The position numbers and the translations under genes are program-made. From the NCBI RefSeq assembly GCF_030817475.1, contig NZ_JAUSZJ010000002.1:642501-706500 (forward strand): a DNA stretch of 64,000 nucleotides, read 5' to 3'. This document shows, piece after piece, positions 9,354-18,000 of the stretch (positions are counted from its first letter, which is position 1; each line of letters starts with the position of its first letter). The DNA comes from Streptomyces sp. V2I9 (GTDB lineage Bacteria > Actinomycetota > Actinomycetes > Streptomycetales > Streptomycetaceae). Under the pieces are notes generated by a model. The model made no database searches. It was not told the origin of the DNA and saw only the letters and a program-made list of their open reading frames with translations.

Positions 9354-9962
9354 TCAGGTGGCGACGGGTTCGCGGGCCCGTGCGGCGCGCTCCAGGGCGT
9401 TCTCCACGACCGTGACCAGGACGTCGCGCACGGAGGACCGGTCCCGCGCGTCGCAGACCAGCACCGGAACCTCGGGGTCGAGATCGAGTGCCGCCCGCAC
9501 CGTCGTGGCGGGGAATCGCTCGGAGCCCTCGAAGACGTTGACCGCGACCGTGAACGGGATGCGCCGGCGCTCGAAGTAGTCGACCGCGGCGAAGCAGTCC
9601 TCCAGACGCCGGGTGTCGGCGAGGACCACCGCTCCCAGGGCTCCCTGCGCGAGTTCGTCCCACAGGAACCAGAAGCGGTCCTGGCCCGGAGTGCCGAACA
9701 GATAGAGGACCAGGTCCTCCCGCAGGGTGATCCGGCCGAAGTCCATCGCTACCGTGGTGGTCGTCTTGGACTCGACGCCTGCCAGGTCGTCCACCGGACG
9801 GCCCGCCTCGGTGAGGCGTTCCTCGGTGCGCAGGGGCCTGATCTCGCTGACCGCGCCCACCGCGGTCGTCTTGCCCACGCCGAACCCACCCGCCACCAGG
9901 ATTTTCAGGGTGACGGGCTCGACGGGGCTTCGTCCGTCGCGCCTAGAGCGCCCGAAGGCCAT
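9354..9962 (-). CDS. cvnD: Conservon GTP-binding protein CvnD
   Basis: CvnD is the Ras-like small GTPase of the Streptomyces conservon, a four-protein membrane-associated signalling module likened to eukaryotic G-protein receptor complexes. The 202-residue protein has the P-loop GGFGVGKTT near residue 26 and a switch II-like FGTPGQDRF. The later segment VLADTRRLEDCFAAVDYFERR is typical of this family, and a NVFEG stretch stands at the place of the NKxD base-recognition motif. It overlaps the end of cvnC by 20 bases, so translation is probably coupled. It is last in the operon and followed by hairpins. No cytochrome P450 gene (cvnE) follows, which sets this conservon apart from the rar/cvn9 type. 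Confidence 0.93.
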   Translation of the reverse strand: MAFGRSRRDGRSPVEPVTLKILVAGGFGVGKTTAVGAVSEIRPLRTEERLTEAGRPVDDLAGVESKTTTTVAMDFGRITLREDLVLYLFGTPGQDRFWFLWDELAQGALGAVVLADTRRLEDCFAAVDYFERRRIPFTVAVNVFEGSERFPATTVRAALDLDPEVPVLVCDARDRSSVRDVLVTVVENALERAARAREPVAT

Positions 9963-10392
9963 CGATAACCTCGCGAAGAATGTTCACGTCCGGCAGCTCG
10001 GCCGGGGGAACGGGACGGGTGACGTGCACCAGCTCGTCCTCGACGAGATCGCCGACCAGGACCCGTACCACCCCTACGGGGAGGTCGAGTTCGGCGGCCA
10101 GCTCGGCGATGGACTGGGGCATGTCGCTGCAGAGTTCGACGATCGCCACGTGTTCGGGGGCGAGCGTCTGGTCCCGGCCGGGGTCGTCGGCGGCCGGTTC
10201 CGGCACGACGAGCGCGATCAGGTCGAGGCGGTGACGGGAGGCGCTGCTCGTACGCCCCCGGGTCATCGCGTACGGGCGGACCACCGGCCCGGCTTCCGCG
10301 TCGTACCAGCGCGAGACCTGCGGGTCGGCGGTCCCGTCCGGGGAGCCGGGGCCGGGGCCCGGGGAGTCGGCGCTCATGCCCGCCACGCTCAC
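9943..10392 (-). CDS. cvnC: Conservon DUF742 protein CvnC
   Basis: DUF742 proteins of conservons have a winged-helix-like fold and are thought to associate with the CvnA-B-D complex at the membrane. The 149-residue frame contains the family motif RWYDAEAGPVVRPYAMTRGR near residue 30, and the C-terminal LPVGVVRVLVGDLVEDELVHV segment that corresponds to the helix-turn-helix-like part. The GTG at 10392 overlaps the cvnB stop (GTGA) next to a GGAGG site. A second GTG at 10386 is spaced better from that site, and an ATG lies at 10377, so the exact start is open by a few codons. Confidence 0.9.
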   Translation of the reverse strand: MSVAGMSADSPGPGPGSPDGTADPQVSRWYDAEAGPVVRPYAMTRGRTSSASRHRLDLIALVVPEPAADDPGRDQTLAPEHVAIVELCSDMPQSIAELAAELDLPVGVVRVLVGDLVEDELVHVTRPVPPAELPDVNILREVIDGLRAL

Positions 10393-10832
10393 CCTCCGGC
10401 GGGCTGACCGGTCGTCCGTGGGGCGTTGGCCAGATGGGCCCCCACACGCTTGACCATCAGCGTCATCTCGTACGCGACCTGGCCCACGTCGGAGTCCGCT
10501 TCCGCCAGGACGGCGAGACAGCTGCCGTCGCCGGCCGCCGTGACGAAGAGGAACGCCTCGTCCAGCTCGACGACGGTCTGGCGTACCCGGCCCGCGTCGA
10601 AGTGGTGGCCCACCCCCTTGGCGAGGCTGTGGAACCCGGAGGCGACGGCGGCGAGGTGCTCGCTGTCCTCGCGGGTCAGGTCCGCGGACGCGCCGGTGGC
10701 GAGTCCGTCGCTGGAGAGCACCAGCGCCTTGCGGATACTGGCGACGCGCTGGACGAGTTCGTCGAGCAGCCAGTTCAGTTCACCCGAGCCGTGGCGTACG
10801 GGGTGGTGTGCTGCGGCGTTCGGTGCGGTCAT
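10389..10832 (-). CDS. cvnB: Conservon roadblock/LC7 protein CvnB
   Basis: A 147-residue roadblock/LC7-domain protein, the MglB-like partner that in conservons is thought to act on the CvnD GTPase and connect it to CvnA. Family features visible are LNWLLDELVQRVASIRKALVLSSDGL near the N-terminus, HLAAVASGFHSLA in the middle and the C-terminal YEMTLMVKRVGAHL helix. It overlaps cvnA by 4 bases (ATGA at 10829-10832) and cvnC by 4 bases, indicating tight translational coupling through the operon. There is no membrane segment. Confidence 0.93.
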   Translation of the reverse strand: MTAPNAAAHHPVRHGSGELNWLLDELVQRVASIRKALVLSSDGLATGASADLTREDSEHLAAVASGFHSLAKGVGHHFDAGRVRQTVVELDEAFLFVTAAGDGSCLAVLAEADSDVGQVAYEMTLMVKRVGAHLANAPRTTGQPAGG

Positions 10833-13800
10833 CGACCGTCCCCTCCCGGAGTGGTTCCTGGTGCTGGGCCACCGGGGCCGCCCGCGTTCTCGGCGTTCCC
10901 GGTGGTGGCGGTGGCTTCGGTGGTCCCTGTGTTGTCCGCGGGTTCCGCGTTCTCCCGACGGCCGCGCTGCCAGCCGCGCTGGAGCGACGCCATGCGGTCG
11001 CGTACCGCGTCCGCGTCGCGCTCGGCGTCGTCGAGCGTGTCCACGGGCGCCCGGTGCGGGGGGAGGTCGGCGGCTTCCTCACGGAGGCGGCGCGCGAGGC
11101 TGGCCTGCCGGACGCGCCGGGGCAGTCCCCCCACCGTGTCGGGCGCCGCCGGGGAGCCGTCGTGTCGCGCCGCGGGAATGCGGGGCGGCTCGGTCGGGCG
11201 GGACGTTTCCTCGGAGTGCCGCGAGCCCCCGGTGCGGGGTTCCGCGGCGCGGGGCGACTCCGGCGCGTGGAAGGACTCCCGGTTGGGGGACGCCTCCGTC
11301 GTGCGGGTCGCCTCCGCGGTGTCCGGCCCTCCGGTCGGGCGGCGGGCGGCGGCTCGGGTGGTCCAGGGCGCTTCGGGGGCGCCGGTCCCGTCGGCGGCCG
11401 GGGAGCCGGTCCGCCGGACGGGGTGGTGCGGGACCGGTCCGGTGGCCTTCGCGGGGACGGCCGTGCCCTCGTCCTCGCCCGTGGCGCCGACGCGGCGGCC
11501 CCGGTCGCTGACCAGCGTCGGCGGGGTGCGGCGAGGCAACGGGACGGTTCCGGCGGGGCGCATCGGGCGGACCTCCGCCGACGGGCCGTCGGCGTGGTCG
11601 CGGGCCTGCTGGTGCTGGTCCCGGTCGGTGTGCCGGCGGGGGCCGCCGGGTTCGCGGTCGTGGTCGCGGCGCAGGTCCCGCGCGCGGAAGATGCCGCCGC
11701 GCTCGCTCTCGGTGTCCTCCAGGTCCGACACGCCGTCCAGGACGGGGCCGAGAGCCGGGTCCAGAGCGGGGTCCGGCGAACGGTCCAGCGGGTCGTCCGC
11801 GAAGTCCAGGGGGCCGACCGGGGCTTCCAGTTCGACCGGCCCGTCCAGGACGCCCGGTCCGGTCAGCCCGGTGGGCACGGGCGCCAGGACGGCGGGCCTG
11901 CCGTTGACGCGGCGCTCTCCCCCCGCGGTCGCGTCCTGCGCGGCGCGGGCCGTCTCGGGGCCGCCGCCGATCGCCCGCTCGGCCCGGCGGTCGAGGCGGA
12001 ACCCGGTGCCGTGGGTGTCGGGGGCGTCGGTGAGCAGGGCGGCCGGGATGAACACGACCGCGGTGGTGCCTCCGTACGGCGATTTCTGCAGGGAGACCCG
12101 GACGTTCTGGCGCTGGGCGAGGCGGCTGACGACGAACAGGCCGAGGCGGTCGGTGTCGGAGAGCTCGAAGTCGGGGGTCTCGGCGAGCCGCAGGTTGGCG
12201 TCGAGGAGGACTTCGGGGGCCATGCCGAGGCCCCGGTCGTGGATCTCCAGCGTGAAGCCGTTGGAGACGCGTTCGCCGTGCACCTGGACCGCGGTGTGCG
12301 GGGGCGAGAAGACGGTGGCGTTCTCCAGGAGTTCGGCGATCAGGTGCGTGAGGTCGGCCACGGCGGGTCCCCCCACGCCGATACGGGCGAGCCGCCGGAC
12401 CTCGATGCGTTCGTAGTCCTCGACCTCGGCGACGGCCGCCCGCACCACGTCCATCAGCTGGATGGGCTTGCGCCACTGGCGGGAGGGGGCGGCGCCGGAG
12501 AGGATCACCAGTCCTTCGGCGTGCCGCCGCATACGGGTGGTGAGGTGGTCGAGGCGGAACAGGTCGGCCAGTTCGTCGCTGTTCTCGGTGCGGCGCTCCA
12601 TCGCGTCCAGCAGGGTGAGCTGGCGGTGCAGGAGGACCTGGTTGCGGCGGGCGAGGTTGACGAAGACCTCGGAGACGCCGCGCCGCATGTCCGCCTGTTT
12701 GACGGCGGCCTCGACGGCGGCGCGCTGGAGGGTGTTGAGGGCCTGTCCGACCTGGCCGATCTCGTCGGGCTCGTAGCTGAGGTGCGGTGCCTCGGTCTCG
12801 ACGTCCACCTGCTCTCCCGCCGCCAGCCGGCGCATGACGCTCGGCAGGCGTACGCCGGAGACCTCGTGGGCGTCCTTGCGCAGCCGGGAGAGGTCGCGGA
12901 CGAGTTCACGGCCGATCCGTACGGAGACGAAGACCGAGACGATCAGGGCCAGGAAGCCGAGGACTCCGGCGATCCCGGCCTGGGCGAGGACCCGGTAGCC
13001 GGCCGGTTCGGCGCGGTCCTGGAAGCGGTTGCCCATCTCCACGGCGTCGCCCCCGAGCCGGTCGAGGACGGGCACGGCCACCTCCTCCCAGCGCTCGGTG
13101 TCGACGGCGTCCGCGCGCTTCGTCGGGCCGGCGGAGATCAGGGCGTCCTCGGCGGTCCGCAGGGGCTCGGTGTCGGGGCTGCCCCAGAACTGTTCGACGC
13201 GTCGTCGCTCGTCGGCGGGGAGGTTCTCGAGGCTGACCTCGTAGAGCAGTTCCCGCTGGGCGACGAGGCCGGATATGTGGCGCAGTTCGGAGGTGGTGAA
13301 GCGGCCCGCGATGAGGCCCGAGGCGATCAGCGCGTCCTCGCGCGAGAGCATCTCCCGCGCACGGGAGACCCCGACGAGGGCTCGGAGCTGCTTGTCCAGC
13401 GCCACGTTCTCCAGGGCGTGGAGCCCACTGAGGAAGCGGTAGGAGGGGTCGACGAGCCCGTTGTAGAAGTCGAGCGCCTTGGCCCGGCCGATGGTGCGAT
13501 CCTCGACCGACGCACGCAGGGCTCCCAGGCCGTCGACGGCGCTGAGGATGGCGTCCAGACGGCGGGTGTCGGCGGCGCTCAGCGCGTCGCGGACGTCCTG
13601 GGCACGGGAGTTCTCCCTGACCCGGTCCACGATGCGGTCGGTGGCGGCGCGTTGGCGCAGGAGGAGGGGAAGCGCGTCGGACGCCCGCGGGTCGGCGAGG
13701 AAGACGAGGGTCTGCCGTCGTTCGGCCTGGACGGCTCGGACGGCGTCCTCCAGCGGGTGGCCGACCTCCTCGACGATCGATCCCGCGCTCATCAGCTCGT

Positions 13801-13915
13801 CGGCCTGCCGGCCGGTGATGTAGGTGGCGAAGACCCAGAGGCCCGTGAGGGAGACGAGCGGCACCAGCAGCAACGCCACGATCTTCCTGCGGATGGACTT
13901 CCCGCGAAAGCGCAT
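10829..13915 (-). CDS. cvnA: Conservon sensor histidine kinase-like protein CvnA
   Basis: CvnA is the membrane sensor of the conservon. This one has 1,028 residues. The order is an N-terminal transmembrane helix (KIVALLLVPLVSLTGLWVFA, near residue 12), a long extracytoplasmic nitrate/nitrite-sensing (NIT-like) helical domain to about residue 300, a second membrane helix (VLGFLALIVSVFVSVRIG), a HAMP-like linker and a kinase-like region with an H-x3-R-x-RRHAEGLVILSG motif. It then has an HATPase domain with ELLENATVFSPP and DRGLGM, and a disordered Pro/Arg/Glu-rich tail of about 300 residues. The start at 13915 is backed by GGGGGAGG just upstream. Whether conservon kinases really phosphorylate is unsettled. 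It is first in cvnABCD. Confidence 0.93.
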   Translation of the reverse strand: MRFRGKSIRRKIVALLLVPLVSLTGLWVFATYITGRQADELMSAGSIVEEVGHPLEDAVRAVQAERRQTLVFLADPRASDALPLLLRQRAATDRIVDRVRENSRAQDVRDALSAADTRRLDAILSAVDGLGALRASVEDRTIGRAKALDFYNGLVDPSYRFLSGLHALENVALDKQLRALVGVSRAREMLSREDALIASGLIAGRFTTSELRHISGLVAQRELLYEVSLENLPADERRRVEQFWGSPDTEPLRTAEDALISAGPTKRADAVDTERWEEVAVPVLDRLGGDAVEMGNRFQDRAEPAGYRVLAQAGIAGVLGFLALIVSVFVSVRIGRELVRDLSRLRKDAHEVSGVRLPSVMRRLAAGEQVDVETEAPHLSYEPDEIGQVGQALNTLQRAAVEAAVKQADMRRGVSEVFVNLARRNQVLLHRQLTLLDAMERRTENSDELADLFRLDHLTTRMRRHAEGLVILSGAAPSRQWRKPIQLMDVVRAAVAEVEDYERIEVRRLARIGVGGPAVADLTHLIAELLENATVFSPPHTAVQVHGERVSNGFTLEIHDRGLGMAPEVLLDANLRLAETPDFELSDTDRLGLFVVSRLAQRQNVRVSLQKSPYGGTTAVVFIPAALLTDAPDTHGTGFRLDRRAERAIGGGPETARAAQDATAGGERRVNGRPAVLAPVPTGLTGPGVLDGPVELEAPVGPLDFADDPLDRSPDPALDPALGPVLDGVSDLEDTESERGGIFRARDLRRDHDREPGGPRRHTDRDQHQQARDHADGPSAEVRPMRPAGTVPLPRRTPPTLVSDRGRRVGATGEDEGTAVPAKATGPVPHHPVRRTGSPAADGTGAPEAPWTTRAAARRPTGGPDTAEATRTTEASPNRESFHAPESPRAAEPRTGGSRHSEETSRPTEPPRIPAARHDGSPAAPDTVGGLPRRVRQASLARRLREEAADLPPHRAPVDTLDDAERDADAVRDRMASLQRGWQRGRRENAEPADNTGTTEATATTGNAENAGGPGGPAPGTTPGGDGR

Positions 13916-14421
13916 GGCCTCCCCCAGATCCGCCCCGCGTCGCGGGGGTGGTCTTCTCCCGGTCGTCCCTCGGCCCCGCTCCGCCGCGCACCGTGCGTAC
14001 ACCGGTGCGCATCGGGCGGACGCGGGCGAGGTCCGTCCTGCGTCAATAAACGGCGCGAGCCTACTACTGACACAGAGCCAACTCGAAGGCACGTCCGGAT
14101 GAGTTTCCGTCGCCCGACCTCGCTTTGGTCATGACTCATCCCGGTATTACCGGAGATGAAATGCACGAAAGCGACAGAGGCCCCCTGCTGGGCCCCCCGG
14201 TACCGGCACGTATCAGTTGGCTGGAATTCTTCGCTCCCTGACCTTCTGTGCCCCGGGCGTGCGTTTTCAGGGGAATTATCGGGGCGGGCGGTTCGTCCAT
14301 ATGTACGGGGTAGACGCACGGTGGGGTCGTGCGCGGCAGGACGGACGTGTTCCGCCCGCGTAGAACCGGCGCGAGCCGGGCAGCCACCCTGAAGTCGGAC
14401 CGTGGTGGGGAGTTGAAGAAC
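13916..14421. other. Divergent intergenic region upstream of the conservon
   Basis: About 500 bases without a convincing gene. They contain promoters for cvnA (leftward) and the small membrane protein gene (rightward). A leftward -10-like TAGGCT with TTCGAG 18 bases upstream can be read near 14060-14090. A perfect 6-1-6 palindrome CCGGTA-T-TACCGG lies at 14141-14153. The sequence between about 14040 and 14290 is noticeably less GC-rich than its surroundings, as expected for regulatory DNA. Confidence 0.5.
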
Positions 14422-14892
14422 GTGAGCACGCAGGAACGCGGGAGCGCCGGAGCGCCGGCAGCCGCGCGGACGGATGCCGGGGACGGGGCGGGGGCACCGC
14501 GGCAGTTGTGGGTGGAGGAGCCGGCCGCGAGGCGGCGCATGCCCGACGCGGTGCGGACGGCCGCCGTGCGCGCCGTTCTGATCGTGTCGTTCACGCTCAT
14601 CCAGGCGATGATCGCCTTTCTGAGCACCTTGGCCGGCTCCTGGCTGGCCTTCCCGACGGTGCTCAGCAGTGTGGCCAGCACGGTGGTCGCCACCTGGGCG
14701 GTCCTCGACGTCTGGGTCACCCGGCAGGTGTGGAACCAGCGGCACGGCGTGGTGTCCGTGCCGAGCAGCACGGCCCGGCAGATACGCCGTGAGCGGCGCC
14801 GGTCCCGCCGTGCCCAGCGGGCGGCCGAGCGGGACGGCGTGGGCAGCGGCATAGGCCCCCACCGGGGCGCCGGGGACCTTTCGCGGGCCTGA
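14422..14892 (+). CDS. Small two-helix membrane protein, unknown function
   Basis: A 156-residue protein I do not recognise. The N-terminal 45 residues are Ala/Gly/Pro-rich. Two transmembrane helices follow (AVLIVSFTLIQAMIAFLSTL near 50-70, then FPTVLSSVASTVVATWAVLDVWV near 75-97), and the C-terminus is strongly basic (IRRERRRSRRAQRAAER), which by the positive-inside rule should face the cytoplasm. The GTG at 14422 is chosen over upstream in-frame codons because a GGGGAG stretch precedes it and the upstream translation is Arg-rich filler. It is divergent from the conservon and converges on the SMC operon. Confidence 0.75.
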   Translation: MSTQERGSAGAPAAARTDAGDGAGAPRQLWVEEPAARRRMPDAVRTAAVRAVLIVSFTLIQAMIAFLSTLAGSWLAFPTVLSSVASTVVATWAVLDVWVTRQVWNQRHGVVSVPSSTARQIRRERRRSRRAQRAAERDGVGSGIGPHRGAGDLSRA

Positions 14893-14950
14893 CCCGGCCC
14901 TCCTCCGGGGCGGGCCGGCCCGTCCGGAAGATCCGGGGCGGGCGGACCGG

Positions 14951-15021
14951 CCAGGGGCCCGTAAGGGTCTGTCGCCGCCGGCCCGCAAGCGGCAGGCGGC
15001 GGTCCCCCCACGGGCCCCTGG
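14951..15021. terminator. Large nested hairpin between convergent genes
   Basis: The outer arms CCAGGGGCCCGT (14951-14962) and ACGGGCCCCTGG (15010-15021) pair perfectly over 12 bp. The enclosed region has a second CGCCGCC/GGCGGCG stem. It ends four bases before the stop of the SMC-like gene and probably terminates transcription in both directions. Confidence 0.65.
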
Positions 15022-15024
15022 CGG

Positions 15025-18000
15025 TCACGCGCCGGGCTGCGGCGCGGCCGGCGTCCCGACGGCGCCCTGCTCGTTCCGCTTGAACATCCGGGTCGCCGTG
15101 ATCTCACCGTGCACCGTCTCCCCTTCCGGGTCCTGTTGCGGCAGGCCGGGGCGAAGGTGCTCCTCCACGCTGATGTATTTGAGCCCCGCCCTCAGGTCGG
15201 CGTCGTTGCGCAGCCGGATGACGAGGGGGAATTCGGCGAGCGCGGTCGTGTCGAACAGGCCGGTCGTGTAGAGCAGTTGCACGCCGAGCGCGTCCGACAC
15301 GGCGCGCTGGAGCTCCAGCAGATACGTGGCGTTGGCGCGGCCGATCGGGTTGTCGAGGAACAGGGTGCCCGCGTGCCGGTGGCGGTCGCGGCCCCGGTCG
15401 TTGCTGCGCAGCGCGGCCATCGTGCAGTAGAGGGCGATGGCCGCGGTGAGCAGCTGGCCGCCGGAGAAGACGTCGCCCATCTGCCCGACCGGGACGCGTT
15501 CGGCGCGCAGTACGGCGTCCGGCTTCAGGATCTCCACCGCGATGCCCTTGGGCCGCAGCGCCGCCTCGACGCCCCTCAGCAGCAGGGACATACCGTCCCG
15601 GCGCAGGTCGGAGTTCTTCTTGAGGGCGGCGTGGGTGGCCTCGTCGATGACCTCGCCGAGGCGGTCGGTGAGGGTGGCCTGGTCGGGCTCCTCGAAACGG
15701 ATCCGGAGGAACTCCTGCCCCGACCACTCCCCCAGTCCTTCGGGGAGCTGGGAGAGCCGCTGGGCGGAGCGCAGGGTGGTGAGCGCGGACTCGACCAGTC
15801 CGCGCAGCCGGTCGACGATGGATTCGCGGTTGCGTTCGAGCTGGATCAGCTCGTCGGTGAGGACGCGGAGCCGGGGGGCGAAGGCGTCGGCCCACCTCCC
15901 GGCGTGCTCGGGCAGGGCCGAGGCGGGCAGCTCGCGGATCTGCTGGCGGGCCGGGGTGCGGACCTGCTCGTACCGGGTGGAGTTGGCGTGCCGGACGAGG
16001 ATGTCGCTCGCCTCCCGGACCGCGCTCTCGGCGGCCGAGAGGTCGGCGTTGCAGCCGCGCAGGGAGCGGCGGGACTCGGCGGCGGACTGCCGGGCCTCCT
16101 CCAGGGTGCCGGGGTACGGGTCGGGGTCCTCGGTCCCCTCCTCCGCGCCGTGGTCGCGCAGGAGGTCGCGCAGGAGGGCGGCGGTCTCGTCGAAACCTCC
16201 GGCGGAGTCCTCGGCGGTGCGGTGGGCGCGCAGCAGTTCGCCGTGGGCGGCGCGGGCGGTGTCCAGGGCGGCGGTGGCCTCGGCCAGCTCGGCGGTGGCG
16301 GTGCGCAGCAGGTTCTGGGCACTCTCGGCGTCGGCCGGGACCAGTTCCTCGGGCAGTTCGGTGTGGTGCGGCCGCTCGTCGTCGGGGGCGAGCCGTTCGG
16401 CCTCGCCGCGCAGGCGGCCCAGGTGCTCGCTGGCGGTGGAGGCGCGGGTCTCCAGGAGCTGGACGTGCGCTTCGGCGCGGGCGGTGGCGGCCTGGCGGGA
16501 CGGGCCGTCGGCTCCGTCGGTGCCCTCCAGGAGCTGGGCGGCACGGGTGCGGACCTTGTTGGTGAGGCGGTCCAGCTCGGCCAGGGCGGCGCTCTCGTCG
16601 CTCTCGGCGCGGGCCTGTTCGGCGCGCAGGTCGGCGCCGACGCCGACCTTCTCGTACAGCTGGGACGCGGCCCGGTACGCCTCGCGCAGGGCGGGCAGGG
16701 CGATACGGGCCCGCGACTCGTCCGCCTCGGGCAGGACCTCGGGCACCCCGGCGATCTCGGCGCGCTCGGCCCGCAGGGCGCGGGCGGTGCGGCGGGCGTC
16801 GTCCCCGGCGCGCTGGGCGGCCCTGCGGTCCTCGTCCGCGGCGCGGGCGAGGTCGAGGCAGACGGCGGCGCGGGCCTCCGACTCGGCGGCCTCGTCGACC
16901 AGTTCGCGCAGCCTGGCCTGCCAGCCGGCCCGCTCGCGGAGCCGGTGGGCGAGGCCGGCCAGGGCGTCGGCGGCGCGGCGGGCGCGCTGGGCGGCTTCCT
17001 GGCGTTCGTCGCGGACCCTGGCGGTGTCGGCGGCGGCCTCGTCGGCCTCGGCGCGGGCGGTGCGGGCCTCGGCGAGGACGGCTTCGGCGCTCTCGGCGGC
17101 CGTGCGGGCGGTGGCGGCGGCCTCGGCCAGTTCGGCGAGCATGCCGGGCGGGCAGTCGGCGCGCCAGGAGCCGATGCGGGAGGCGAGGGCGCGGTCGCCG
17201 GAGAGGCGGGCCGCGAGGGTCCTGATGTCCTCGTCGCGGGCGGCGGCGCGGCTGCGCAGCGCGTGGCGCTCCTCGTCGGCGGCGTGTTCGTCGTGCATGG
17301 CCGGGTTCGGCGGAACGAGGAAGACCCCGTCGCCCCGGTCGTCGGAGCCGGCGCCGGGGGGCGGTACGGGGGCGAGGAGGGCGGCGGCGGTGCCCACGGC
17401 CACGGCGGAGCGGGGCAGCAGGGCCGCGCCGCCGAGGACCTCGCGGGCGCGGGTGTGGGCGTCGGGGTCGGTGATGACGACGCCGTCGACCAGCTCCGGG
17501 CGGGCGGCGAGGACGGCGGCGTGGTCGGCCGGGTCGACGGCCTGCGCGAGGTAGCGCCAGCCGGGCAGGGCGGGGATGCCGTGCTCGCCCAGGTACTCGA
17601 CGGTGGCGAGGACGTCGGGGCCGGGCGGCAGCAGCCCGCCCTCCCCGAGCGCGCCGAGGATGCGGGCGTCGTCGGCGGCGGCGGTGCGCAGGTCGAAGAG
17701 GCGGCGCTCGGCGGCGGCGACGGACTGGTCGAGGAGGTCGCGCAGCTCGTCGGCGCTGCGGTCGAACTCCTCGGCGGTCAGCGGCCGTTGGGCGGCAGAC
17801 TGATCCGCCAGGGCCACGGCGCGATCGGTGGCCGATCCGGCGGCGGCCAGGGGTTCGGAGGGGGAGGCGGTCGCGTCGTCACCCGGTCGGCCGGGGCTCG
17901 CGGTGGCGCCCTGGCCGGATCCCGGCGCCTCGTCGCCGGTCTCCCGGCGGGGGTGGGGGACGCCGGTGGCGGTGGGGAGGCCCAGCAGCTCCGCGAGGCG

